From positions 2,914,001 to 2,978,000 of the forward strand of contig NZ_CP071848.1 of assembly GCF_023716565.1 (NCBI RefSeq): a stretch of DNA of 64,000 bases, read 5' to 3'. The position numbers and the translations under genes are program-made. The notes under the pieces are model-generated. The model ran no database searches, was not told the origin of the DNA, and saw only the letters and a list, made by a program, of their open reading frames with translations. Below, piece by piece: positions 28,519 through 37,748 of this stretch (position 1 is its first letter; each line of letters opens with the position of its first letter). The DNA is from Vibrio sp. SCSIO 43136 (lineage in GTDB: Bacteria > Pseudomonadota > Gammaproteobacteria > Enterobacterales > Vibrionaceae).

Positions 28519-29019
28519 TTAATCGTCCTCTAGCTCTTCCCCGTAAAAGGCTCTCAGCTTTTTTCTCAACACAAGTAGAGCCGCTGTTTCAGCAAGTGCC
28601 TTTTCCTTATGTCGGAGCTCCTTTTTGAGCTCTTTAATCTCAAGCTTATCGGCTTTGGCCTGCTTCTTGGCTTCAGCTTCACGCTCTTTACTCGACATAA
28701 AACCTTGCATGCATTCACTTCGCCAGCCTTGCACTTCTTCTGGATATAACCCTTTTTCTCGACAGTATTGACTGAGTTCATTCTCTGTCATTGAGTAGGT
28801 TTCAGCCACAATGGCTAATTTGGTTTGAGCTGACCATTGCTCTGATGAAATGTTGCTATTTGGCACTGCGGCTCCTGAGCGTCGAAGTTGTTTCCGCCAA
28901 TGATACAGGGTTGCTGTACTGATGCCTTCTTCTTTTGCAACTTCCGCCACTGACATGGAATATGGGGGCAGAAGTTTCTTCAATATGGCTTCTTTTCTTT
29001 CTGCTGAGATACGAGACAA
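28519..29019 (-). CDS. IS3-family OrfA (helix-turn-helix protein), copy B
   Basis: The 166-residue protein is the same as copy A except for one V/A change (KEKALAETAALL). It has the helix-turn-helix SVAEVAKEEGISTATLYHW and a C-terminal coiled coil. The slippery heptamer lies at 28558-28564 in frame. The start codon is TTG. Confidence 0.88.
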   Translation of the reverse strand: MSRISAERKEAILKKLLPPYSMSVAEVAKEEGISTATLYHWRKQLRRSGAAVPNSNISSEQWSAQTKLAIVAETYSMTENELSQYCREKGLYPEEVQGWRSECMQGFMSSKEREAEAKKQAKADKLEIKELKKELRHKEKALAETAALLVLRKKLRAFYGEELEDD

Positions 29020-29068
29020 AGTTCACTCATTACCACCCAAACTGATTAAATTTTAACAGTGACAACTA

Positions 29069-30212
29069 TCCTGCCAGAGGGGGGTAGCGTCAATTAAATA
29101 GTGATACCCAGTTGGCTTTGCACCTTTCTTGGGGCGACCACGGTTAGCATAGATTGGCTCTTTGATGATGGTGGTTTGCGCAAAGCCAAGTAAATGACAC
29201 TGATGAGCAAAGTCGTTCATGGCCTGCTCAGCATCCACTGCGCAGCAAACTGTTTTTTCATTAGTTGGCCCAGTGCTTTCAGCTCTTTAGTGATATTTTT
29301 GTCTAAGTTTTTGTAGAGAGTTGCTTCTTCTCGTTTAGTTGCTTGTTCACTATGAACCAACAACCATTTTTGAGCTACAGAGCCATAGTTAGCATCAACC
29401 CAGCAACCTAAATAGCCACTGCCAATAGGTTGCAACTGCTTTGGTTGGAGGGCGAGTAGTGCTTCTTTAGCTGACTTGATAGTCATTGGGACACGAGTAA
29501 TAAATTTCTGCTGTTGTTCATCCAGTAAGCGAATACTGTCTTCAGTATATAAAGCAGCATCAGCGATAAAGTAGCGGCTATTTTGAGCCGCCTTTAAACA
29601 ATGAATGTGCTTCTTAGTGACTTCAGAAAATGCCTGAGCATCATTAGTGTTGCCACTGAGTGCCTGCATGTAAATAGGTAAGCCAGCTTGGTTTTCGCAA
29701 ATCAGCTCTAGAACTACTTGGTATAGCTCTGGGCGGTGATCTCGGCTGTAACCTTTGACCAGTTTAATAGCATTGATATCTTCGTCTGGAGCATATTCAC
29801 CATCGACGTGGAAGCTAGTGATATCAAGGTGGACAGAGTCCGTTTTAAGTTCAAGTTTATCAACAACATGCTCTGCAATCGCTTGGTAAAGTGCGGATAC
29901 ATCTGCGTCATACAACGCATCTAGCGTTCGTCCAAGTACATCCTCAGTTAAGTGGTGCGCTTCAATGTCTTTAGCAAGTAGCTTGGCAATTGGCTTCGTT
30001 TCGAAAAAGTCAGAGAACATATGCAGCGTTCTACTGTGAAAGCCAAGTCCATTTAGGATCATTGCTAAGACGGCATCACCATGTGAGACGTTGTGTTCGG
30101 AGTGCTTAGGAATGATGCGGTCGATAATGGCTGGTAAACCGACTTCATGGCAGAAAGCCGCAATTAGCCCTAGGTGATCTAAACGTTTAATGACAGGTTG
30201 AGGAGCAGACAT
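29069..30212 (-). pseudogene. IS1634-like transposase copy B, frameshifted and truncated
   Basis: From MSAPQPVIKRLDHLG at 30212 the protein matches copy A for 326 residues. A 2-bp difference (CAGTTTGCTGCGC here, CAGTTTTGCGC in copy A) then shifts the frame and ends it at 29217. The downstream text still encodes DAEQAMNDFAHQCHLLGFAQTT in the other frame. The C-terminal third is missing altogether. Confidence 0.85.
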
Positions 30213-30344
30213 AATAATCGACCGTTAAATAACAGTAATAGTTCAAAACTGGGGATCTTGGTCAAGGGGTCTTCGTCACCAGTATCTACAAATGTTCACC
30301 AGATCACACTATTTAAAATCTGGAATGTGGTGCGGAATGACGGG
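29069..30344 (-). mobile_element. IS1634-like element, copy B, N-terminal part only
   Basis: The terminus TGCGGAATGACGGG ends at 30344, the inverted counterpart of the copy A left end. The element continues to the IS3 insertion point at 29068 and for about 14 more bases beyond the IS3 (27447-27460), where it is cut and joined to the ISAs1 fragment. The flank outside 30344 (TACAAC) is unlike copy A, so this is not the same insertion site. Confidence 0.85.
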
Positions 30345-30591
30345 TACAACATACCGAAAATCCATTCGTGGCTGACTGGTGTTCCTATATTTGTCATTAT
30401 TTAAGCAGTCGCAGAGATTAGTATTATGAGTTTCAAAAAGAGTGGAAATCTGGTACCTCCTCTCGGTCTACAGCGGATAACTAATGGTTTTACTGCTTGT
30501 TTCATTGTCGAGGAGAGCATACCACTTTCAGCAGTTGACTCCTTCTTCTAGACCTTTCCATCAGTGTCGCACCTGCTATCTGAAATTAGGT
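30345..30591. other. Gap between the IS island and wzy, probable IS66 scrap
   Basis: No intact gene is present. On the minus strand around 30450-30520 the text can be read as SSTMKQAVKPLVIR, which resembles the IS66 TnpC segment VERAIKPLVIGRK seen at 23890. This suggests another degenerate IS66 fragment. The remainder is unassigned. The wzy stop is at 30592. Confidence 0.35.
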
Positions 30592-31932
30592 TCAAGCGAT
30601 AGGTATTTTGCTGACAAATAGCCTTCTCATTAGTAGAGAACAATAGATCAAAGTAAGAAATGGGTTGTAAATATAATCATTAAAACCTGCCATTATATTT
30701 ACATTCAAAGACAAATAAACTAACACTGGAACACGGAATTTATTTGGAAAAAGTACAATAGTTCTTACAATAACAAAATAGTAAAACAACACATAAGCTA
30801 TAGAAACACCCAGCCCCATATAAGAAAAATTAGCAAATGCCTCCCCTAAAAATAACGTATTGTAAGTACCACCAATTTCCATTTCTATCCAAGATGGATT
30901 TACCGTGGCCATAACAACCTCTCCAGACCTTGGGGAGAAGTCAATACCAAGAATATTAGACAGCGTTCTGGAAATAGATTCAAACCCTAAGTTGTCATAC
31001 TTAAAAATCTCCATATGTGCATAAAGAGATGATATTTCACTTATGAAAATCCTTCCAAAAAGCCCTTCTTTAAATGGAGAAAGCATATACTCTAAGTCAA
31101 CATTTCTTATGAGCAATGAGTACATTGCAAACATAAATACAACAAATAACAACAATAGCTTAAACAGCTTAATTAAACTCAATTTTCGGTTGTAGTTTGT
31201 CACCAAGAAAATACTTACAAATAGAATGACAAGTGAGACTTTTTTTAGAGAAGCCAATAGAAAAAGAGCGAAAAGAAGAGTAACAAAATAGAGTAATAAT
31301 GAAAAACACCTAGACCTCTCTTTTATTGAATAATAGTAGAGCAGAGATACCCAAAAAACACCTTCTATTACTACCTTCTTAAAAAGATAATCGTTTCCGG
31401 CTGAGGTGCTAATTTTTCTCAAAGCCATTATCGCGTATTGATCTTTGGCTTTAAAAACCCCTAGAATAAAATGAATATCTGAGTATAAATAGAATAGAAA
31501 AACGATAGAAATGACAAACATTATAATCCAATCTAATCTACCCACCCTACTATCACCAAATAAATCTACTCGAGAAAGGAATCTAGCGTTAACCTTACTT
31601 ACATAAGTCATAGCAATAACTGTTATAGTAACGAGAGATAATATTAAAAAGTCGTTCCCAGTGTAACTTGCCACAACCTTGTTAAAGTAGTTATTTTCTC
31701 TTAAAAAATAGATAGTAATCACACCCACCCATGCGGTTATGCACAAAACTACCAAGCTAAAGGTAGCAGGCTCGGCGATCTTACTTACATATATTCTAGT
31801 TCTAAGGTTAAATGGGAAAAGCCATAGGTAAAAACAAACTAAAAAAAGTATGACAAAAAAAAACAATAGGTCCAAATTATTACCCAAATAAATTAAAATA
31901 TAACCACAATGACATTCATCCAGTAGCCACAT
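30592..31932 (-). CDS. wzy: Probable polysaccharide (O-antigen/capsule) repeat-unit polymerase Wzy
   Basis: The 446-residue protein is very hydrophobic with about 11-12 membrane segments. A longer hydrophilic loop of about 80 residues (SEISSLYAHMEIFKYDNLGFESISRTLSNILGIDF and following) precedes the last segments, the usual Wzy layout. Sequence conservation in this class is poor, so the call rests on topology, size and position at the end of the cluster next to glycosyltransferases and wzx. Strong A/T bias fits acquired O-antigen DNA. It is the last gene before the IS island. Confidence 0.72.
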   Translation of the reverse strand: MWLLDECHCGYILIYLGNNLDLLFFFVILFLVCFYLWLFPFNLRTRIYVSKIAEPATFSLVVLCITAWVGVITIYFLRENNYFNKVVASYTGNDFLILSLVTITVIAMTYVSKVNARFLSRVDLFGDSRVGRLDWIIMFVISIVFLFYLYSDIHFILGVFKAKDQYAIMALRKISTSAGNDYLFKKVVIEGVFWVSLLYYYSIKERSRCFSLLLYFVTLLFALFLLASLKKVSLVILFVSIFLVTNYNRKLSLIKLFKLLLLFVVFMFAMYSLLIRNVDLEYMLSPFKEGLFGRIFISEISSLYAHMEIFKYDNLGFESISRTLSNILGIDFSPRSGEVVMATVNPSWIEMEIGGTYNTLFLGEAFANFSYMGLGVSIAYVLFYYFVIVRTIVLFPNKFRVPVLVYLSLNVNIMAGFNDYIYNPFLTLIYCSLLMRRLFVSKIPIA

Positions 31933-32010
31933 AATTACATCTGTCTTAACTAAACAAAATCACTAAGTAATATATCCACACATGAACGCTTAGAAGTTCA
32001 TATTATAAAA

Positions 32011-32925
32011 CTATCGTGACTGACTGCTAAAATAAAGTTTACATTTAAAGTAGTCCAAGGTTAAAAAAAACAAAAGAACCGACTTATAAACAGGCTTTAA
32101 CATCTTCAAACCAAGAATAACTCTCATATAATATAGATGTTCAAACTTTCGATAATTAGGGAGCTTTGAACCAATTGAATTATAATGTGCTATTAACCTA
32201 TTAATCCGACCGGGCATACTAAATAATAGTGAACACCTGGACCTCTTAGACTGATTACCTAGGACGTTACTAGAGTGCTGCCTATATAAAACCAGTGGTT
32301 TATCAACATAATGGGACCTTAATCCCACTAAATGACAGATTAAGACTAAGCTCCAATCGTGCATAAACTCTAAATCAAATTCGTAACTTGAATAAATATC
32401 AGCTAACCTTCTAGAAACTAACATCGTCATGCCTACTACTGGATTTGCGAAAACAACGCTAGCGTCCAAATTATTGAGATTAGATGTAAAGTATGGAGAT
32501 GTATGGTTTCTAGATTTATTTAATATATGACCATCAGAGTCTGTAGTGCTTACATCAGAGAAACATAAATCAGTTGAAATGTTAGAATCTATAACATTCT
32601 TGTACTCTAGTAGCTTACTTGGCAACCATATGTCATCTTGGTCACATAGTGCTATGTAATCAAAATTTCGGGAAGAAGATAATATATCTTTAATACCAAC
32701 TTTAAATCCAGCTGCAACTCCAATTGGCTTATCTTTTTCTACAATCTCAAAATCCAAATTTGTTTTCGATAGAAATGAACGTACAATATTAACCGTTTGG
32801 TCAATACTACCCCAATCATATACGTATACAACTGAAGGCTGTAGTTCCTGAGAAACTATAGACTCTAACTGTTGTTTAATGAATCTTTCGCCGTTATACG
32901 CACATAATAATACCGCAACATTCAT
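32011..32925 (-). CDS. Family-2 glycosyltransferase
   Basis: The 304-residue GT-A enzyme starts MNVAVLLCAYNGERFIKQQLESIVSQ. The metal/nucleotide motif DQDD is seen in YIALCDQDDIWLPSKL, and the later EFMHDWSLVLICHLVGLR resembles rhamnosyltransferase-like GT2 proteins. The usual YDDGSxDxT loop reads YDWGSIDQT here, with Trp in place of an Asp. It probably adds one sugar of the repeat unit in the cytoplasm; donor and acceptor are unknown. It follows the next glycosyltransferase by 2 bases. Confidence 0.85.
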   Translation of the reverse strand: MNVAVLLCAYNGERFIKQQLESIVSQELQPSVVYVYDWGSIDQTVNIVRSFLSKTNLDFEIVEKDKPIGVAAGFKVGIKDILSSSRNFDYIALCDQDDIWLPSKLLEYKNVIDSNISTDLCFSDVSTTDSDGHILNKSRNHTSPYFTSNLNNLDASVVFANPVVGMTMLVSRRLADIYSSYEFDLEFMHDWSLVLICHLVGLRSHYVDKPLVLYRQHSSNVLGNQSKRSRCSLLFSMPGRINRLIAHYNSIGSKLPNYRKFEHLYYMRVILGLKMLKPVYKSVLLFFLTLDYFKCKLYFSSQSR

Positions 32926-32927
32926 GA

Positions 32928-34061
32928 CTAATTACTCACATACTTGTTAATATTATTTGGGGAAAAGTATTCACTTGCCCAATTGCTAATCTTTATCCTT
33001 TGTTCAAGTGTAGGGGCTACAAGTTCAATCTCTTCAGTTTCAACTACTTTAGAAGGGAAAATTCCATAGTCATTTATTAGTCTAGATGCCTCCCCTACCC
33101 AACGGTTTGTAATAACTGGTAAACCGAAGTATGTATATTCTGCAAACTTAACACTTAAACGGGTGAACCAATCATGTGACTCAGCCATAAATATCATTCC
33201 ATAATCAGCGCAGTGGAATATATCTTCCATCGTAATACCCTCTGGCAAGGTATCTATAGAATTAACATACACATTTTTAAGTGAACCTAGTTTACTAGCT
33301 AGTATTTTATCTCTATCCTGTGAGATAATTAAAAACTGTACGTCACCAGAAAAATTACAAGATATTAATTTGGTGTATAACTCAAGATTATTCCAACCAC
33401 TATTCAAACTACCAAAGTATAAAACAGTTTTCTTCTTTTGATCTAAGTTTAGTTTTTCCTTTAGGGAAGTTAGACTGTAAGATTTTTCAAAACCACCATG
33501 CTCTGTTCTAAAGCAAGGGATAATAATAGTATTATCGACATCATATCTACAAGAGTAATGTTTAGCCATGCCAGAAGAGACACACACTGTACGCTCAGCA
33601 AAACGTACAATTTTACTCTCTAGCTTTATCCAATAACGATAGGACCACGAATGTTTCTTCATTCGATTAGCGGTAATACATTCAAGTGGATAGAGACTTC
33701 TTGGATCGAAAATATAATCCAAACCAAAAAACCTTTTGACATAATAAGCAATTAGCCCTGACAAATAACCTCTAGCAACCAGTTTTGTATCATTTTTTAA
33801 GCCACATTTAGCTTTCAATAATAATGCGCAAAATATAGCCCATACGCTGTAAATCACACAGAAAAAATTATATGCTACCACACTCTGAGGAATCAATACG
33901 TTTAAACTATCGACACCTTCAACTTTTCCCCTATAAAGTGGCCTATTAATACTGATAATTTCATACTTGTATTTGAAATTATGTTTGATAGGTTCAAGAA
34001 ACTGTGACTTTAAAAGTCCACAACTCAGATTTTCATTAACAGACAAGAAAATGTACTTCAT
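32928..34061 (-). CDS. Glycosyltransferase, GT-B fold (family 4-like)
   Basis: The 377-residue protein has a variable N-terminal domain with YIFDPRSLYPLECI and VCVSSGMAKHY. The C-terminal nucleotide-sugar domain has KKTVLYFGSLNSGWNNLELY and the late KFAEYTYFGLPVITNRWVGEASRLI, the family-4 donor-site region. A hydrophobic patch near residues 60-85 may touch the membrane. The gene start overlaps the wzx stop by four bases, so translation is coupled. The sugar is unknown. Confidence 0.75.
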   Translation of the reverse strand: MKYIFLSVNENLSCGLLKSQFLEPIKHNFKYKYEIISINRPLYRGKVEGVDSLNVLIPQSVVAYNFFCVIYSVWAIFCALLLKAKCGLKNDTKLVARGYLSGLIAYYVKRFFGLDYIFDPRSLYPLECITANRMKKHSWSYRYWIKLESKIVRFAERTVCVSSGMAKHYSCRYDVDNTIIIPCFRTEHGGFEKSYSLTSLKEKLNLDQKKKTVLYFGSLNSGWNNLELYTKLISCNFSGDVQFLIISQDRDKILASKLGSLKNVYVNSIDTLPEGITMEDIFHCADYGMIFMAESHDWFTRLSVKFAEYTYFGLPVITNRWVGEASRLINDYGIFPSKVVETEEIELVAPTLEQRIKISNWASEYFSPNNINKYVSN

Positions 34062-35227
34062 TGAAATGCTCCAACTTTTTCTCTACCAGACAAAGCCAAT
34101 AGTAATTGTATCGTGAACTTTAGAGAAACAATAAATATCGAGAAGAAAACTTGAATCTGAGCTGAATCAATAACTCCCACACTGGATATCAACAACAATG
34201 ACATAACAAATATGTTTGTAGCAAGATCATATTTTTCAAGCCCATTTTTATATACATTAAGACCAACGCAGCCCGAAAAAGTAATTAGCAGTCCAAGTAA
34301 TAACAGGGCAAAAAGCTGATAGGAATCACTGAAGTTATATAAAATCGCTATAGAAAAATAAGATAATAAGATAACAAAAAGCATCGCTTTAGAAATTTTT
34401 CTAATTACATCAAACCCACCAGAGTCCAGTTTAATTATAATTTGCTCCTTTATTATTACAGAAACAACATAAGCCATAGGTAATACTAACCCCACAGCAT
34501 AAACAAACACCGCATCCATAGATTCACTATTCTTACTAACAACATGATACATGATTGGCATATGAATCATGTCAAAAATCATAGAAAAATTTCTTTTTGC
34601 AATACGACTTTTAAACCTCCAAAAAAAACCTAAAAATTCGTCCTTACTAAATGAAAATTTAATTTTATAGTAATTTACAACGAAGAAGACGACAAAAGCG
34701 CATATCACCCCTTGTATAAACAGTTGCCCTTCAGAATCAATCACGCTACCATCCAACTCCTTTAATAAATATAGAGTCAAAATAGATCCTGTAATTAATA
34801 GTGATCTTCCATATCTTAACAGCACTACTCCTTCTGTTTTTTTACAGAAAAGGAAGTATTGAGTTAGAAGTTTAAGAAATGCGTAAAATATAGCAGAGAA
34901 GATTATTGAGAATGGAATGTATTTATGCCCAACAATTGAGAACAACACTAAAGAAACTAAGGAAAACAAGAGTAAAGTGAAGAATGAAGAATTCAATAGT
35001 GATGATATTTTCACACTATCACCTTCGGGACTAATATAAAGTTCAATAATCGACAAGTAGAGAAATGTCGACATATATATCGCCCAAGCATTTATGGATA
35101 GATAATTTGCGTATTGAGCTTTATCATCAAGCAAAAATATTAGTGTGACATTGAGGAAATAAGATACCCCTGATGCAATAAGTGACGAAAGCATGAAAAC
35201 ATACTTGTTTTTTAATAGACCAATCAT
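34058..35227 (-). CDS. wzx: Probable polysaccharide repeat-unit flippase Wzx
   Basis: The 389-residue protein has about 12 membrane segments (MIGLLKNKYVFMLSSLIASGVSYFLNVTLIF first). Size and topology are those of Wzx/MOP exporters that flip undecaprenyl-linked repeat units. The start chosen is the ATG at 35227 behind TAGGA; an upstream TTG at 35251 would add eight residues and is less likely. Wzx and Wzy together indicate a Wzy-dependent pathway. Confidence 0.75.
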   Translation of the reverse strand: MIGLLKNKYVFMLSSLIASGVSYFLNVTLIFLLDDKAQYANYLSINAWAIYMSTFLYLSIIELYISPEGDSVKISSLLNSSFFTLLLFSLVSLVLFSIVGHKYIPFSIIFSAIFYAFLKLLTQYFLFCKKTEGVVLLRYGRSLLITGSILTLYLLKELDGSVIDSEGQLFIQGVICAFVVFFVVNYYKIKFSFSKDEFLGFFWRFKSRIAKRNFSMIFDMIHMPIMYHVVSKNSESMDAVFVYAVGLVLPMAYVVSVIIKEQIIIKLDSGGFDVIRKISKAMLFVILLSYFSIAILYNFSDSYQLFALLLLGLLITFSGCVGLNVYKNGLEKYDLATNIFVMSLLLISSVGVIDSAQIQVFFSIFIVSLKFTIQLLLALSGREKVGAFQ

Positions 35228-35256
35228 TGATTGAATCCTACATGTTAACAATTAGC

Positions 35257-35286
35257 GAAACCATCGTAAACTTATTCGATGGTTTC
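35257..35286. repeat. Perfect 10-bp inverted repeat between the WbpG-like gene and wzx
   Basis: GAAACCATCG (35257-35266) and CGATGGTTTC (35277-35286) flank a 10-base loop. No T-run follows. It may be an attenuator or an mRNA-stabilising hairpin in the operon. Confidence 0.6.
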
Positions 35287-35294
35287 AGGGTAAA

Positions 35295-36449
35295 TTAATG
35301 CTCAATTATTTTTCTAACATAGTCTACAAAGCCTTTTGAAAATATCCCCATATTCTTTGTTTTTTTTCCAAACTTAAATATAAGACTATCTTTCATTGTT
35401 CTATAGTCACTATGGAATTTCCTTTCTTGCCCCATATACAAATCAAAATCCTCTCTAGAAATTCTCAATTTTTTGCAAAAATAGTGTATTTCGGCCTGAG
35501 CCTCCCTACCAGTAACGTCCTCATTTTCAAGTTTATGCAAACACTCTTCTCTGCTCATGTCACCATTTAAAACTAGAGCAGAGTAATGGGCTCTTCGTTT
35601 ATCGAATCCAAAACGAACAGGAAGGAAATAATTTTGATAGAAACGTGTAATGAATGACTCACCGTGTTTTCTTGGGTACTCAACCCATCCTAACTCACGT
35701 TCACATCGACTTACTGCTAATGTTTTAGAGTATTCGGTATACTTTAGTGGACGAACAATGCTTAAGCCGCCACCTAACTGTTCGTATAAGCTTTTATACC
35801 AGTTTTTAAAAGGCAACCTAGCCGGACTGCTTACGCTAAATTTCTCGTATAGACCTTTTAAGTAGATAGGATCTCGTTGGCCATAAGACCAATCCGAACC
35901 CATTACACCTTCAGTTTGAGGGTTAGTCCCTGACAGAACATATTTTATATCAAACCTTTTAGCTACCTTTCTTAAAGCGTAGTTAATAAATAAATCTGTA
36001 GGGGCTTCGAGATCAGGTACTCCAGCTTTTAGGATTGCCAATTGCATTAATCGAAACTCTTCCCAATCTATTACCTCTGTGTACAAATCGATACCTAATA
36101 TACTAAGCTGCTTATGAATATTAATGTTTGCTAAACCACTGTTCCACCCATTGTCAATATGAACAGCTAGTGGCTTGAGACCTAAGTCTCGAACTGCATG
36201 CAAAATTAAGTATGAGCTGTCCAAGCCTCCACTTACGCCGATAATACAATTATATTTACCTTCACAACTCCTAATTTCAGCTAGTTGCTGTGCGAAAGCT
36301 TCTGTTTCTTGTGTAGTAACAACATTAAGTTCGTCGTATTTCTTGCAATGATTACAAACACCTTCTGAATCAAATGTTATATTTGAGTCTGATGTATCCA
36401 TTACACACTTAGAACATACTGTATATTTCTCAGCCATCAAATTTATCAT
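35295..36449 (-). CDS. N-acetyl sugar amidotransferase (WbpG/PseA-like)
   Basis: The 384-residue protein starts with a zinc-finger-like module (CSKCVMDTSDSNITFDSEGVCNHCKKYDE, CxxC...CxxC). The ATP-pyrophosphatase PP-loop follows (IIGVSGGLDSSYLI). WbpG and PseA family members use ammonia to turn a sugar N-acetyl group into an acetamidino group. The upstream HisH- and HisF-like proteins would supply that ammonia, as in Pseudomonas WbpG/HisH2/HisF2. The ATG at 36449 overlaps the HisF-like stop (ATGA); a second ATG at 36437 is possible. Confidence 0.88.
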   Translation of the reverse strand: MINLMAEKYTVCSKCVMDTSDSNITFDSEGVCNHCKKYDELNVVTTQETEAFAQQLAEIRSCEGKYNCIIGVSGGLDSSYLILHAVRDLGLKPLAVHIDNGWNSGLANINIHKQLSILGIDLYTEVIDWEEFRLMQLAILKAGVPDLEAPTDLFINYALRKVAKRFDIKYVLSGTNPQTEGVMGSDWSYGQRDPIYLKGLYEKFSVSSPARLPFKNWYKSLYEQLGGGLSIVRPLKYTEYSKTLAVSRCERELGWVEYPRKHGESFITRFYQNYFLPVRFGFDKRRAHYSALVLNGDMSREECLHKLENEDVTGREAQAEIHYFCKKLRISREDFDLYMGQERKFHSDYRTMKDSLIFKFGKKTKNMGIFSKGFVDYVRKIIEH

Positions 36450-37171
36450 CCTTTTACACTATATTCCGTGGGGTAATGAGTAAGCGGTGACTTCAAATCA
36501 GAATAAAGACTTATCGCTGTTGTAGATAAAACCCCATCGATATTTTTAAATTTCGAAACATTGTGAAAGTCTTTCAGACCACCCGATAGAAGAATTGGTA
36601 ACTCTCCTACTTCTTCACTCAAGCATTCTATCACAGCAAAGTCCAAACCTATTTCTTTTCCATCTCGACTGACATTATTCAAGATAACCTCTCCAATCAT
36701 ATCTGTCGGAATGTTGTCGATAAGATCTGATAACTTACCTATACGATTTTTTCGATATTCGCCTCCAACAATATAACGTTCACCTGCAATCTCGATATAA
36801 TCGATGGATACAGCTACAGCTTGCCTACCAAACCTTTCTGCTAACCTGGATACTTTATCCACATTCGACCATAGAGAGTCAGAAATAATAATTTTCTCTG
36901 CTCCCGAAGAAATCAACCTTGTATAATCTTCGATTTCATCACATACACCACCGACCGTAACAGGTGAACGACACACAGACAAAATATCTTCTACAAACTT
37001 CATGTTTGGTGCAGAGCGAACAAAGTTTAAAACTAACTCCTGACTACCTTGGTCAGAGAGGATATTACATATGTTGATCGGGCAACCTAAGTAGACGTTC
37101 GGCTGGAATTGCTCTGTTTGGTAAGCAATCCCTTCAAAAATTGTTACTTTAGCGATAATTCTCTGATTCAT
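36446..37171 (-). CDS. HisF-like cyclase paralogue serving LPS sugar amidination
   Basis: The 241-residue (beta/alpha)8 barrel resembles imidazole-glycerol-phosphate synthase HisF. HisF proper has a catalytic Asp in ACLDVKDG near residue 11; here the strand reads IIAKVTIFEGIAYQT with no Asp at that place. The second Asp region VSIDYIEI is kept. Histidine synthesis is therefore unlikely. With the HisH-like and WbpG-like neighbours it most likely forms the ammonia channel of a sugar amidotransferase, as inferred for HisF2 of Pseudomonas. It overlaps both neighbouring genes. Confidence 0.85.
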   Translation of the reverse strand: MNQRIIAKVTIFEGIAYQTEQFQPNVYLGCPINICNILSDQGSQELVLNFVRSAPNMKFVEDILSVCRSPVTVGGVCDEIEDYTRLISSGAEKIIISDSLWSNVDKVSRLAERFGRQAVAVSIDYIEIAGERYIVGGEYRKNRIGKLSDLIDNIPTDMIGEVILNNVSRDGKEIGLDFAVIECLSEEVGELPILLSGGLKDFHNVSKFKNIDGVLSTTAISLYSDLKSPLTHYPTEYSVKG

Positions 37172-37748
37172 TAATAATTTCTTCTAGTAATCGGTCACCG
37201 AACTCATAACTTTTTTCTGGGTGATATTGAAAAAAGAATCCATTCTTAGCGCGGAAGCTAGCTAATAGGTTTATATTGTGATCAAGATAAACTGCATCTT
37301 CTATAATCGAGTCATCAAAAACTTCCGAATCTGGAACTGTATAAGAATGCATAAAGTAAAAATTACCAGTATCACTTAATTCTCGCCAGCCAATATTAGG
37401 GACTTTTTCTCTACCTGGAGGTATTTTTTTTACATTGCCAGGTATAAGAGAAAGCCCTTTAAGGCTCCCCTCTTCACTGGATTCAAAACATATCTGCATC
37501 CCTAGACAAATACCAATCATAAATCCATTATTCTTAAAATGATCAACAACTTTGTCCTTGAGACCATTTTCTTTCAAAAAAGAAATACACGTGTCAAAAC
37601 TTCCTACACCAGGTAGAACTAAACATATATCATGAGTTATATCTCTAGGCTCACTAGAAATGACATAGTCTACACTTGAACGCTTTAACCAGTATTCGAC
37701 AGCAGAAACATTAGCACCTGGCAAATTTAGAATTACAAATTTGTTCAT
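37149..37748 (-). CDS. HisH-like glutamine amidotransferase paralogue
   Basis: The roughly 200-residue class I glutaminase has the nucleophile elbow GICLGMQICFE (Cys81). The His-Glu pair lies in FFQYHPEKSYEFG near the C-terminus, so the catalytic triad is complete. It would release ammonia from glutamine for the WbpG-like enzyme through the HisF-like barrel. The start chosen is the ATG at 37748 (MNKFVILNLPGANVSAVEYW), overlapping the sulfotransferase stop by four bases. A farther upstream start adds 12 unfamiliar residues. Confidence 0.85.
   Translation of the reverse strand: MNKFVILNLPGANVSAVEYWLKRSSVDYVISSEPRDITHDICLVLPGVGSFDTCISFLKENGLKDKVVDHFKNNGFMIGICLGMQICFESSEEGSLKGLSLIPGNVKKIPPGREKVPNIGWRELSDTGNFYFMHSYTVPDSEVFDDSIIEDAVYLDHNINLLASFRAKNGFFFQYHPEKSYEFGDRLLEEIINESENYR

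Larger units (their letters stand above)
27461..29068 (-). mobile_element. IS3-family element, copy B (full length, inverted relative to copy A)
   Basis: It is bounded by the same 9-bp inverted repeat words TAGTTGTCA (27461-27469) and TGACAACTA (29060-29068). At 1608 bp it is full length, with OrfA and an undeleted OrfB. It lies at the same position inside an IS1634-like element as copy A, so the two share an ancestor with the nesting already in place. Confidence 0.88.

Noticed and set aside
30426..30551. 41-residue open frame between the IS island and wzy
   Set aside because: It has no recognisable features, and the opposite strand resembles degraded IS66 sequence.
35228..35251. TTG start extending wzx by eight residues
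   Set aside because: The ATG at 35227 has a TAGGA ribosome site at good spacing and a normal Wzx N-terminus.
36446..37748. Histidine-biosynthesis hisH/hisF genes
   Set aside because: The HisF-like protein lacks the first catalytic Asp region, and the pair is coupled to a WbpG/PseA-like enzyme within a glycan operon.
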